From NCBI RefSeq assembly GCF_014640115.1, contig NZ_BMGI01000001.1, positions 22,501-86,500 on the forward strand: DNA of 64,000 bases. Direction: 5' to 3'. Position 1 is the first letter of the stretch; each line of letters starts with the position of its first letter. Positions 10,756-18,849 of this stretch are shown one piece after another. The notes beneath the pieces were generated by a model, which made no database searches, was not told where the DNA came from, and worked only from the letters and a program-made list of their open reading frames with translations. The position numbers were made by a program, and so were the translations under genes. The stretch is from Sinisalibacter lacisalsi (GTDB lineage: Bacteria; Pseudomonadota; Alphaproteobacteria; Rhodobacterales; Rhodobacteraceae).

Positions 10756-10812
10756 TTTCTTGGGTCGGAAAATACCTCGGGGGGTCGCAGGGGGGCAGCG
10801 CCCCCCTTCTGG
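10756..10812. repeat. REP-like dispersed repeat, copy 1
   Basis: The segment TTCTTGGGTC, GGAA, TACCTCGGGGGG and then GGGGGGC..GCCCCCC matches a second stretch at 25733-25782 in the same order and orientation. The shared plan is a conserved lead-in followed by a G6C/GC6 palindrome. It lies directly behind pyrF and may also act as a transcription terminator. Confidence 0.6.
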
Positions 10813-10851
10813 AAGATCGAGCGCGGCGCAGCCGCACCGCCTGGCAACGGC

Positions 10852-11121
10852 TCAATCCTCGTTGATGTCGCGATGAAATACCTTGCGCTGTCCCTTGCGC
10901 ACGCCAAAGATCTGCCGGAGCGCGATCCACGCCAAGAGCGAGACCATGGCGAAGATCACCAGCACCCATGGCAGGCTCAGCACCACGCCCAGGCCCACCA
11001 GAACCCCCACCACGACGGCGCCGAGGGCGAAACCGACGAAGAAGAACCCCGGCGCCACCAGTTCGAGGATCGCGAGCACAAGCCCGGCCGCGACCCAGGC
11101 CCACCAGATCTCCCAGATCAT
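10852..11121 (-). CDS. NfeD-like membrane protein
   Basis: An 89-residue protein with three predicted membrane helices in the first 70 residues (opening IWWAWVAAGLVLAILE) and a short charged tail. Short NfeD proteins are the usual partners of SPFH/stomatin proteins and probably help organise membrane microdomains. Its start codon overlaps the stop of the upstream SPFH gene (ATGA), which supports co-translation and a joint complex. It lacks the C-terminal OB-fold of longer NfeD proteins and the ClpP-like domain of the longest class. The biochemical role is not settled in the family. Confidence 0.85.
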   Translation of the reverse strand: MIWEIWWAWVAAGLVLAILELVAPGFFFVGFALGAVVVGVLVGLGVVLSLPWVLVIFAMVSLLAWIALRQIFGVRKGQRKVFHRDINED

Positions 11122-12014
11122 TTCGGCTTGCCCCGGAGCATCGAGAAGGCATCGGCGAACGCGTCAAGCGCGTTCGCGGGCAGAACCAGGGTCTGGTTGC
11201 CCGCGCCGGTGCCGAGCTTGGTCAGCGCCTCGACCTGCTTGAGCGCCACCTGGTATTGCGCCGCCTCCAGCCCGTTGTCGGCGATCGCCCGCGCCACCAC
11301 TTCCGTTGCATAGGCCTCGGCATCGGCCTGGATGCGGCGCGCCTTGGCAGCCTGTTCGGCCGCGTAGAGTTCGGCGTCGGCATTCAGCTCGACCGCCCGC
11401 TTCGTGCCCTCGGCCTCCGTGACCTGCGCGCGCCGGGCGCGTTCGGCGTTGAGCTGCTGCAGCATCGCGTCGCGCGTGGCCTGGTCGAGGTTCACGTCGA
11501 GGATCTCGGCCCGGGTCACCTCGATCCCCCAGGCGTCCACCGCGTCTTCCACGCTCGACTTGATCTGCGCGATCAGCTGCGACCGGTTCGACTGCACTTC
11601 GTCGAGGTCCATCCGGCCGATCTCGGCGCGCACGATCCCGGCCACGGTGGTGGCGATGGCGCCGTCGATATCGCGGATGCGGTAGACGGTCTTTTCCGGC
11701 TCCAGGATGCGGTAGAACACCGATGTGTCGATCTGAACCAGCACGTTGTCGCGGGTGATCGCGTCCTGGCTGGCATTGGGCAACTGGCGTTCGAGGATCG
11801 AGATCCGGTGTGCCACACGATCGATAAAGGGGATGACGAAGTTGATTCCCGGCCCGAGCACCGATTGCAGCCGCCCGAAACGCTCAACCACGTATTTCTG
11901 GCTCTGCGGCACGATCCGCACCCCGAGGAAGATGGCGAGAATGATGAAGGCCGCGAGCAGCAGCAGCACGATGTTCGCGCCAAGGAACTGGCCGGCAATA
12001 TCTTCGGTGGGCAT
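11118..12014 (-). CDS. SPFH/Band 7 (stomatin-like) membrane protein
   Basis: A 298-residue stomatin/QmcA-like protein: an N-terminal membrane helix (about 10-32) starting just after MPTEDIAG, then the Band 7 domain (VVERFGRLQSVLGPGINFV onward) and an Ala/Glu-rich coiled coil (about 200-270) that drives oligomerisation. I prefer the ATG at 12014 over the GTG at 12020 because GGGAG lies seven bases before it. Such proteins form large membrane-bound assemblies and often protect or regulate membrane proteases. The overlapping downstream gene encodes an NfeD partner, the classic pairing. Confidence 0.9.
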   Translation of the reverse strand: MPTEDIAGQFLGANIVLLLLAAFIILAIFLGVRIVPQSQKYVVERFGRLQSVLGPGINFVIPFIDRVAHRISILERQLPNASQDAITRDNVLVQIDTSVFYRILEPEKTVYRIRDIDGAIATTVAGIVRAEIGRMDLDEVQSNRSQLIAQIKSSVEDAVDAWGIEVTRAEILDVNLDQATRDAMLQQLNAERARRAQVTEAEGTKRAVELNADAELYAAEQAAKARRIQADAEAYATEVVARAIADNGLEAAQYQVALKQVEALTKLGTGAGNQTLVLPANALDAFADAFSMLRGKPK

Positions 12015-12293
12015 GGTCACGCTCCCAGAGCACAGGAAATATGGCCGCGAGTATGGTCCGCCGCCGCGCCGCGCTCAAGCCTATATGAGCGGCCCTCGCC
12101 CCGCTAAAGGGTGCAAAGAATCCGGGCGAGCCCGCCTCAGGTGGGCCGGCCACGTTTTGGCTCTGCCCGGTCGCATGATGCGGGGCTGCCCGTGCAGCCC
12201 TCGCCCCGGACGTTGCGCCCGGCCGCCGAGCGCCGGGGTTGAGGCAACCTCGGGGGCTGCCTATCTGCTTCCAAACCTGATGAGGACAACGCC

Positions 12294-12770
12294 ATGACCC
12301 GCAAGACCTACAGCCAACTCGCCCAGGAAGCCGCCGAACGCATCGAGGAAATCATGCCCTGGGACGTGCCGGACTTCCTCGCCGCGAACCCCGACGCCCT
12401 GTTGCTCGATATCCGCGAGCGCGACGAATTCGCCCGCGCCCATATCGCAGGCTCGCTCAACGTTCCGCGCGGCATCCTCGAAAGCGCCGCCGAATGGGAT
12501 TATGCCGAAACCGAGCCGGCGCTGGTCACCGCCCGCGACAAGCCCGTGGTCATCATCTGCCGCTCCGGCAACCGCTCCGCGCTGGCTGCCGAAGTGCTCG
12601 AACAGATGGGATTCGAAAACGTCCGCTCCGTCAAACTCGGCATCAAGGGATGGAACGACGCCGACCTTGACCTCGTCGACACGTCCGGTGCCGCGATCGA
12701 GGGCGACGACGCCATGCCGCTCATCGAGATCCAGCCAAGGCCCGAGCAGCGAGACCCGGCGCGCGACTGA
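12294..12770 (+). CDS. Rhodanese-like domain protein
   Basis: A 158-residue single rhodanese domain. The active-site loop CRSGNRS (about residues 84-90) keeps the catalytic cysteine that carries a persulfide, preceded by the typical LLDIRERDEFARAHIAGSLNVPRG block. Likely a sulfurtransferase or a sulfur-carrier protein in the cytoplasm; no signal peptide is seen. The N-terminal 30 residues and an acidic C-terminal tail are outside the domain. It is a lone gene, convergent with the secreted-protein gene at 12816, and a GC-rich hairpin (12772-12791) lies between them. Donor and acceptor are unknown. Confidence 0.85.
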   Translation: MTRKTYSQLAQEAAERIEEIMPWDVPDFLAANPDALLLDIRERDEFARAHIAGSLNVPRGILESAAEWDYAETEPALVTARDKPVVIICRSGNRSALAAEVLEQMGFENVRSVKLGIKGWNDADLDLVDTSGAAIEGDDAMPLIEIQPRPEQRDPARD

Positions 12771-12815
12771 GGGCGGCCAGGCGGCCGCCCCCTTCGCTGT
12801 GATCGACGCTTGCGG

Positions 12816-13499
12816 TCAGTTCAGGCCGAGGGTGGCGCGCAGTTCCGCGAGCGCCTCGGGCGAGAGCGTGGCACCGCCGCTGGCCACAAGAAGCACGTCT
12901 TCTTCGGCAGCCTGAAGCTCCGCGTAGGTTGCCGCGTCGGCGTTGGACAGATCTTTCAGCCGCGCCAGTTCCGTCTCGTAAGCCAAGGCGGCAGCATGTT
13001 GGTCCAGCAGGGCCTGGTATCCTTCGTCGGTCTCGTCGGTGGCCTCGATCTGAGCCTGCAGGTCCGCCGAGGCCGGGCCATCGTAGCTGCCTTCGAAAGC
13101 AACGTATTCATTGTAAGAGGCGATCCACTCATCGTAAGCGGCGCCGGTCTCGACCGCCGCATCACGGTATGCCGCGATCTTGCCGACCTGGCTGTCGGGC
13201 GAGGCGTTCTTGAATGCATTCTCATTGGCATGCATCGCGTTGAGGCCCTTGAGTTCGCTGGCGAGCGCGCCCTTGTTCCGCTTCTCCCCGGCGGCTCCGG
13301 CAGAACGGTTGGCCTTGGCCGATTTCTCGCCGCCGGCCTTGCCCCCGCGGTTGCTCGCGCCTCCGCCGCCCTTTTCGCCGGATTTCCCCTGCGCGTAGGC
13401 CGAATCCGCGCTCAGCACGGTTGCTCCGATCGCAATCGGGGAAAGCGCCAGGGCGGAAACGGCCAGCGCAACGACTTTTTTCGTGAGATGGTTCTTCAT
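12816..13499 (-). CDS. Secreted Ala/Gly/Lys-rich protein of unknown function
   Basis: I do not recognise a family with certainty. The 227-residue protein begins with a Sec signal peptide (MKNHLTKKVVALAVSALALS, cleavage likely after YAQ near residue 36). A low-complexity basic stretch rich in Gly, Ala, Lys and Ser (37-75) follows, then a helical acidic region (about 80-227) with many Ala, Glu, Asp and Tyr and no cysteine. The composition suggests an exported helical protein, perhaps envelope- or matrix-associated. It is monocistronic and convergent with the rhodanese gene. Similar proteins are, to my memory, common hypotheticals in Rhodobacteraceae. Confidence 0.75.
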   Translation of the reverse strand: MKNHLTKKVVALAVSALALSPIAIGATVLSADSAYAQGKSGEKGGGGASNRGGKAGGEKSAKANRSAGAAGEKRNKGALASELKGLNAMHANENAFKNASPDSQVGKIAAYRDAAVETGAAYDEWIASYNEYVAFEGSYDGPASADLQAQIEATDETDEGYQALLDQHAAALAYETELARLKDLSNADAATYAELQAAEEDVLLVASGGATLSPEALAELRATLGLN

Positions 13500-13749
13500 G
13501 GGTTGGTCCCTTTCTGTGTTCTTCTGAGGGCTGTCTGGTCAGCGGCGGGAATCGGGGGAACGCAAAAGCACATGGCGGTGCGCGCAATCGCCCCCGCTAT
13601 GACGGATCTACACCGATGCCAGTATCGGACCGATGCTAGGGCAAAAGTGGGCAACTTTGTGGCTAAATTGGGATCGGGCCAGACTTCCGCGGCATCCCGC
13701 CGACGATGGCCGCTTCCGCCCCTTCGCCCGGCCCTGCTATACTGTTCCC

Positions 13750-15003
13750 ATGCCCGCTCTCTGCCGCGACTGTTTTCACACCTTCGAAGCCGGCGCCCGT
13801 TGCCCCGCCTGCCGGTCGCCGCGCGTTCTCTCCCATCCCGAGCTTTTCGACCTCACCATCGCCCACATGGATTGCGATGCCTTCTATGCCTCGGTCGAAA
13901 AGCGCGACGATCCCGCCCTCGCCGACAAGCCGGTGATCATCGGCGGCGGGCAGCGCGGCGTTGTTTCCACCGCCTGCTACATTGCCCGCATTCGCGGTGT
14001 CCGCTCCGCCATGCCGATGTTCCAGGCACTGAAGCTCTGCCCCGAGGCGGTTGTGATCCGGCCGCGCGGTGAGCATTACGCCGCCATCTCTCGCCAGATT
14101 CGTGCGCTGATGGAGGAACTGAGCCCGGCCATTGAGCCGCTGTCGCTCGATGAGGCCTTTCTCGACATGACCGGCACCGCGCGCCTCCACGGCGCGCCGC
14201 CAGCGGTGATGCTGGCCCGCCTGGTGAAGCGGATGGAAGACGAGCTGGGCCTGTCCGGCTCGATCGGCCTGAGCCACAACAAGTTTCTCGCGAAGGTCGC
14301 CTCCGACCTCGACAAGCCGCGCGGCTTCTCGGTGATCGGGGCGGCCGAAGCCGCCGACTTCCTGCGCGACAAGCCGGTGAGCCTGATCTGGGGGGTGGGC
14401 GGCGCCACCCGGGCCAGCCTCGAACGCGCCGGTATCCGCACCTTCGCCGACCTGTTGCGCTGGGACAAAACCGATCTCCACGCCCGCTTCGGCACGATGG
14501 GCGACCGGCTCTGGCACCTCGCCCGGGGGCAGGACGATCGCCGCGTCTCGTCCCACCACCCGGTCAAGTCGATCTCGAACGAGACCACCTTTTTCGAAGA
14601 CACCGCCGACCCGGAACTGCTCGACGGCCACCTCTGGCGGTTGGCCGAAAAGGTGGCCGACCGCGCCAAGGCGAAAGACATCGCCGGCCGCGTGGTTACG
14701 CTCAAGCTCAAACGCGCCGACTTTCGCGGCCTGACCCGGCGCATCTCCCTGCCCGACGCCACCCAGTCGGCTGACCGGATCTATCGCACCGCGCGCGCGC
14801 TGTTCGATACCGCCCTCGGCGAGGCGCCGTTCCGGTTGATCGGCGTCGGCATCTCCGATCTCGCCTCCGCCGAAACCGCCGACCGTTCCGGCGACCTGCT
14901 CGATCCACAGGCGGCGCGAAGAATCGCCGCCGAACGCGCCACCGACGCGATCCGCGCCCGCTTCGGTACGGGAGCGATCCTGAAGGGCCGCGCGATTCGG
15001 TGA
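13750..15003 (+). CDS. dinB: DNA polymerase IV with N-terminal zinc ribbon
   Basis: A 417-residue Y-family translesion polymerase. The palm starts with [17 protein letters not shown] (about residue 38), and the second catalytic acidic pair is in [13 protein letters not shown]; helix-hairpin-helix motifs and the little-finger domain follow. Unlike E. coli DinB it carries about 30 extra N-terminal residues with four cysteines (C5, C8, C18, C21) in a CxxC-x9-CxxC zinc-ribbon pattern. The ATG at 13750 is chosen because it keeps this ribbon and drops a 39-codon upstream stretch without protein character. No LexA box was identified. It is transcribed alone, convergent with the next gene. Confidence 0.92.
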   Translation: MPALCRDCFHTFEAGARCPACRSPRVLSHPELFDLTIAHMDCDAFYASVEKRDDPALADKPVIIGGGQRGVVSTACYIARIRGVRSAMPMFQALKLCPEAVVIRPRGEHYAAISRQIRALMEELSPAIEPLSLDEAFLDMTGTARLHGAPPAVMLARLVKRMEDELGLSGSIGLSHNKFLAKVASDLDKPRGFSVIGAAEAADFLRDKPVSLIWGVGGATRASLERAGIRTFADLLRWDKTDLHARFGTMGDRLWHLARGQDDRRVSSHHPVKSISNETTFFEDTADPELLDGHLWRLAEKVADRAKAKDIAGRVVTLKLKRADFRGLTRRISLPDATQSADRIYRTARALFDTALGEAPFRLIGVGISDLASAETADRSGDLLDPQAARRIAAERATDAIRARFGTGAILKGRAIR

Positions 15004-15013
15004 GACTGTTCGC

Positions 15014-15877
15014 CTATTCGGCAGCCAGTGGCATATCCTCGACAGGCCGGCCGATTTCGGCGATCCCGCCGATGATCTCGTCGAGCACCCGCCGGATCCG
15101 CTCGAAGCCGGCGTTGGGCCGGATTTCCGCCTCGTCCATGTAAAGCGCGCGGTCGATCTCGATCTGGATCACGTGCTGGCGGCGCGAGGGGCGGCCGTAA
15201 TACTGAGCCGTGTAGGCTCCGGCAAAGGGAACATTGCGCGCCACGACGAAGCCGGCGGCGCGAAACGCCGCCTCGACCCGCGCCACGATCGCTTCGCTGG
15301 CCGACGCGCCAAAGCGATCGCCGATCACGATCTCGGGCTTCACATCGCGCGCACGGCACAGGCTCTCGATCGCCTCGTGCGGCATCGAATGGCAATCAAT
15401 CAGGATCGCCTCGCCGAACAGCGCGTGCGATTCGTCGAGCAACGCCTTGAGCCCGGCGTGATAGGGAAACCAGTGCTCGGCGAGCCGCGCCTCGGCCTCG
15501 ACGAGCGGCAGCTTGCCACGATAGATCTCGCGCCCGCCCGCGACCACGCGCGGGATCACCCCCAGGCCGGCACTCACGCGCGGATTGTTCGCGCCGCGCT
15601 TCACGCCCCGGATCAGCGACGGATCCAGCTCTTCCGCCCCCCGGTTGAGATCTACGAAAGCGCGCGGCGTATTGGCGGCGATGAGCGGCGCGCCGTGGGC
15701 GGGCGCGCCGGAAAACAGAAGGTCGACGAAGGCATCTTCCGAGGTGCGGATCGTATGTTCGTCAAGCACAGAGCGGCGCAGAAACCCCTGACCATAGGCG
15801 CGGCCGGAATGGGGCGAAGCGAAAACCACGCTCGTCGTGCGCCGGATCGGCTGGTATGTTTCGTAGACGTCGGGCAT
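15014..15877 (-). CDS. N-formylglutamate amidohydrolase family protein
   Basis: A 287-residue metal-dependent amidohydrolase of the HutG/N-formylglutamate deformylase family. The signature FASPHSG (about residues 18-24) and the later DCHSMPH motif supply likely metal ligands, with [15 protein letters not shown] near the end. The start at MPDVYETY follows an excellent AGGAGGTGG ribosome binding site; the open frame upstream runs toward the tRNA-Val gene and is not coding. No other histidine-degradation gene is nearby, so the exact substrate (N-formylglutamate or another N-acyl amino acid) is open. Confidence 0.85.
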   Translation of the reverse strand: MPDVYETYQPIRRTTSVVFASPHSGRAYGQGFLRRSVLDEHTIRTSEDAFVDLLFSGAPAHGAPLIAANTPRAFVDLNRGAEELDPSLIRGVKRGANNPRVSAGLGVIPRVVAGGREIYRGKLPLVEAEARLAEHWFPYHAGLKALLDESHALFGEAILIDCHSMPHEAIESLCRARDVKPEIVIGDRFGASASEAIVARVEAAFRAAGFVVARNVPFAGAYTAQYYGRPSRRQHVIQIEIDRALYMDEAEIRPNAGFERIRRVLDEIIGGIAEIGRPVEDMPLAAE

Positions 15878-16040
15878 CGCGCGCCACCTCCTGACACGCA
15901 CTATAGGAGGATTTACGCGCCCGCCAAAAGCCCCTTGCGCAGCCTTCGGCAACCTTCTATAGACCCGAGAACCGGCGCGGGGTTTCCCGCGTCTGTGTGT
16001 TTGAATGCCCCGGTCGGGGTGTTCGGGCAAAGATCTGGAA

Positions 16041-16115
16041 GGGCGATTAGCTCAGCGGTAGAGCACTTCGTTGACATCGAAGGGGTCACTGGTTCGATCC
16101 CAGTATCGCCCACCA
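16041..16115 (+). tRNA. tRNA-Val (anticodon GAC)
   Basis: A complete cloverleaf: acceptor GGGCGAT pairs with ATCGCCC, the D-arm is TAGCTCAGCGGTAGAGC, and the anticodon stem CTTCG/CGAAG encloses TTGACAT with anticodon GAC. The T-arm contains GGTTCGATCC. The CCA end is encoded. The tRNA lies 66 bp before the L36 gene; no flanking direct repeat that would suggest use as an integration site was noticed. Confidence 0.97.
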
Positions 16116-16180
16116 TCGCCGCCCGAGAGGGCAAGGAATTCAACTGGCGCTCCCGGCGCCGCGATATGAGGAGAAGGGCC

Positions 16181-16306
16181 ATGAAAGTCCGCAACTCGCT
16201 CCGTTCGCTGAAGTCTCGGCACCGCGACTGCCGCGTCGTGCGCCGCAAGGGCCGCGTCTACGTCATCAACAAGACGCAGCGCCGGTTCAAAGCCCGTCAG
16301 GGCTGA
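16181..16306 (+). CDS. rpmJ: 50S ribosomal protein L36, zinc-independent type
   Basis: A 41-residue ribosomal protein, [14 protein letters not shown] at the start and [11 protein letters not shown] at the end, of the YkgO-like paralogue. It has one cysteine instead of the CxxC...C...H set, so it cannot hold the zinc of ordinary L36. Many alphaproteobacteria seem to use this form as their main L36. A GAGGAGAAGG ribosome binding site precedes the ATG, and a hairpin with a T-rich tail follows the stop. It may be co-transcribed with tRNA-Val just upstream. Confidence 0.95.
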   Translation: MKVRNSLRSLKSRHRDCRVVRRKGRVYVINKTQRRFKARQG

Positions 16307-16330
16307 GCTTAGCAACGAGCTGATTTGAAA

Positions 16331-16366
16331 GGCCGTCGGGTGTAGCCCGGCGGCCTTTCGCTTTTC
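16331..16366 (+). terminator. Terminator after L36
   Basis: GGCCGTCGGG and CCCGGCGGCC form a ten-base stem (one mismatch) around TGTAG, followed by TTTCGCTTTT, about 25 bases after the L36 stop. Confidence 0.75.
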
Positions 16367-16392
16367 TCACAACCGGGCGGCGCCGGCTCAGC

Positions 16393-18033
16393 TCAGCGCA
16401 CCGCGAGCAACCGCACCATGGTTTCCTGCGTAACGAACCCGGTGACCGCGATATCGTTCGCCCGCTGGAACCGGCGAATCGCGCGGCGCGTGTCCTTGTC
16501 GAAGATGCCATCGATCCGCCCGGGATCGAACCCGGCGGCATTCAGGCGATTCTCCACCAGCAGACGGATGATGCCGTTCCCGGCAACCCGCGCCTCCTCC
16601 GCCTTCGCGGCCTCCGCCTCGGCGTCGCCGTCATCGCGGGTCAGTTCGTCCAGCCGGGCGCGCGCCTCCTCGCCGAAAGCCCCCTGCGGGTAGCGCGCGA
16701 GGTAATCGCGATAGGCCGCGGGCGTGTCTGCCGCGCGTGCCGCATCCCAGGCCTGGCGTTCCTCCGCGCGCGCGGCCGCGCGCTTGTCGGCCTCGATCTC
16801 GGCCAGCCGGCTCTCGGCGACACCGGCGAACAGCCCATCGGGATAGCGCGAGAGGTAGGCGCGCAAGCCCGCTTCGGACGAGCCGCGCCCGGTTTCACGC
16901 CAGTAGTTCGTGTCGCGCCGTTCTTCCTCGGCCTGCCGACGCGCGGCCTCGGCTTCGAGCTCCGCCGCGCGCACCGCCGCCACGTCGCGCAAGGCCCGCA
17001 GCTGGTCGGCTGTCAGGTAACCGGTGGCCGGATAGCCCTCGGCGCTCTGCCACGCGGTGATCGCGGCGCGTGATCCGGGGCCGAAGATCCCGTCGATCCC
17101 GCGCGGATCATAGCCCAGAAGCGAAAGATCACGCTGGATGTCGCGCCGGGCATTCCGGTCGAGCCCCATCGCCGCCTCAACCGCCCGCGCCCTGTCGTCG
17201 GCGCTGCCCTCGATCCGCCGGATCTCTCCCCGCGCGGCCGAAGAGAAGCGCCCGCTCGGGTAGCGGTCGAGGTAGGCCTCGAAGGCTTCAACGGTGCCGA
17301 TCTGTTCGATCACCTGCCACCATGCCGCCTCCATGTCGGGTTCGAGCCGAACCTGGGGCGCAGCAGCCCCATCGCCGGGAACGGGCAGGAACGGCACGGC
17401 ATCGGAGAGGAACCCCGAGACGGCCAGATCACGGCGCGAGTCGCCGAGACCGGAGGCCATATCGGCACCGGGCACGAGCACAACCTCGCGGGCGGCCCGC
17501 AGAAGCTGGTTGAGCGGCCCGGACACCACCGTCACGCCCTGCGGCGCAGTCACATCGGCACCCGGCACCAGCCCGGTGCCCTCGATCCTCTTGCCGGACC
17601 TGGCCAACATCACCACGGCCTGCCCCGGCCGCTCCGCCACGATATCGAGGATCGCCCCAAGCGGCACCGCCGCGCTGCCGACCGAGAGATCGTCAGGCTC
17701 GGTGGCCTCGCGGGTAAGCAGCCAGGCCTCGCGCGGCGTGCTCACCATGTGGCCCGAGAGAAGCACGAACACCCGCTCCGCATCTGCAACGGCATCGCGA
17801 AAGCGCGCCACCGTGCTCCAGGCCCCGGACGCGCTCTGGTCGAGTGAAGAAATGACCCTGAACCCGGCCGACTCCAGGCTTTGCGCCATGTCGGCGGCCT
17901 CGGGTGCGCCCGGTAGATCGGGCAAATCCCGGTAATCATCACCGACGACAATCAGCGCCACATCTTCCGCGGCGGCGATTCGCGGCGCGAGGCAGAAAAC
18001 CGCCAACGCCAACGCCTTGAAAACAGGTCTCAT
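16393..18033 (-). CDS. Cysteine-less caspase-fold protein with two peptidoglycan-binding domains
   Basis: A 546-residue exported protein. After a signal peptide ending near residue 22 comes a caspase-like (peptidase C14) domain, about 24-240, with the family's first strand (EDVALIVVGDDYRDLPDL) and the histidine motif VFVLLSGHMVS. The catalytic cysteine, normally in a DACR-like motif, is replaced by VVMLARSGKR. In fact the only cysteine in the whole protein is in the signal peptide, so it cannot be a cysteine protease. Two PG_binding_1 domains follow (around 305-350 and 490-546; LGYDPRGIDGIFGPGSRAA and GFDPGRIDGIFDKDTRRA), with repeated AYLxRYPxGxF helical units between. A periplasmic cell-wall-associated scaffold is likely. 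Confidence 0.85.
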   Translation of the reverse strand: MRPVFKALALAVFCLAPRIAAAEDVALIVVGDDYRDLPDLPGAPEAADMAQSLESAGFRVISSLDQSASGAWSTVARFRDAVADAERVFVLLSGHMVSTPREAWLLTREATEPDDLSVGSAAVPLGAILDIVAERPGQAVVMLARSGKRIEGTGLVPGADVTAPQGVTVVSGPLNQLLRAAREVVLVPGADMASGLGDSRRDLAVSGFLSDAVPFLPVPGDGAAAPQVRLEPDMEAAWWQVIEQIGTVEAFEAYLDRYPSGRFSSAARGEIRRIEGSADDRARAVEAAMGLDRNARRDIQRDLSLLGYDPRGIDGIFGPGSRAAITAWQSAEGYPATGYLTADQLRALRDVAAVRAAELEAEAARRQAEEERRDTNYWRETGRGSSEAGLRAYLSRYPDGLFAGVAESRLAEIEADKRAAARAEERQAWDAARAADTPAAYRDYLARYPQGAFGEEARARLDELTRDDGDAEAEAAKAEEARVAGNGIIRLLVENRLNAAGFDPGRIDGIFDKDTRRAIRRFQRANDIAVTGFVTQETMVRLLAVR

Positions 18034-18179
18034 GTCATCCTCCCGTCACATCCGGACTTTACCAGTGTCTACCAATTCCAGCCCCACCGCAAAGCCGCTG
18101 CCGATCCGGCGGCGCTTTCCCGCCTCCCGGGGCGCAAAACGCCCTTTCCCCCGATGCCCTCCCACGGTAGCCATGAGCC

Positions 18180-18839
18180 ATGTCGCAGATCACGCTCATC
18201 CGCCACGGCCAGGCCAACTCCGCCGCGCAGGACGAAACTGGCTATGATTCGCTTTCGCCGCTCGGCCACCAGCAGGCCGCGTGGCTCGGCGGCTATTGGG
18301 ACGAGGCGGGCGAGGGCTTCGACCGGATCTATTCCGGAACGCTGATCCGCCATGTCGAGACGGCGGGGGCGATGCAGGCCACGCGTTTCGGCGAGGTCGT
18401 GGCCGACCCGCGGCTGAACGAGGTTGCCTACTTCGACCTGTCGGCCCGTATGCATGAGCAATATGGCATCCCGATGCCGACAAATCGCGACGAATTCATC
18501 GACCACCTGCCGCTGGTGTTCACCGCCTGGCAGGACGGCAAGATCGAGGGCGCGGCGGAGAGTTTCCATGCCTTCCAGTCGCGCGTTTCCGACGCGCTGC
18601 ACGAGATCGCCGCGGGGAGCGGCCGCGCGCTCGTGGTCACCTCGGGCGGGCTCATCGCCATGGCCGTTCGCGTGGCGATGGGGCTGGAGCTTGGCGCCTT
18701 CGCCCGGCTCGCGCTCACCATCATGAACACCTCGGTGCACCAGCTGCACCCGGTCGGCGCGGGTCTCACGCTCACGCAGTTCAACGCCGTGCCGCATCTG
18801 GCCCGGCCCGACAGGCACCACGCGCGCACCTATATTTGA
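18180..18839 (+). CDS. Histidine phosphatase family protein
   Basis: A 219-residue phosphatase of the phosphoglycerate-mutase-like branch. The phospho-accepting histidine is in ITLIRHGQANS (residues 4-14); the distal catalytic arginine and the second histidine are in YSGTLIRHVETA and the later VVTSGGLIAMA region. No membrane segment or signal is seen. It stands 10 bp before the first saccharopine dehydrogenase gene, on the same strand, so it is probably co-transcribed with the lysine-degradation pair. Its substrate is unknown; a metabolite phosphatase role is inferred from the context only. Confidence 0.88.
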   Translation: MSQITLIRHGQANSAAQDETGYDSLSPLGHQQAAWLGGYWDEAGEGFDRIYSGTLIRHVETAGAMQATRFGEVVADPRLNEVAYFDLSARMHEQYGIPMPTNRDEFIDHLPLVFTAWQDGKIEGAAESFHAFQSRVSDALHEIAAGSGRALVVTSGGLIAMAVRVAMGLELGAFARLALTIMNTSVHQLHPVGAGLTLTQFNAVPHLARPDRHHARTYI

Positions 18840-18849
18840 GGAGGGCGGG

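Noticed and set aside
12772-12791. GC-rich hairpin after the rhodanese gene as a terminator
   Set aside because: The stem is good but no T-tract follows on either strand, so I do not call it a Rho-independent terminator.
16041-16115. tRNA genes as integration sites (also tRNA-Arg at 55116-55192)
   Set aside because: No integrase, prophage gene or direct repeat of the tRNA 3' end was found on either side.
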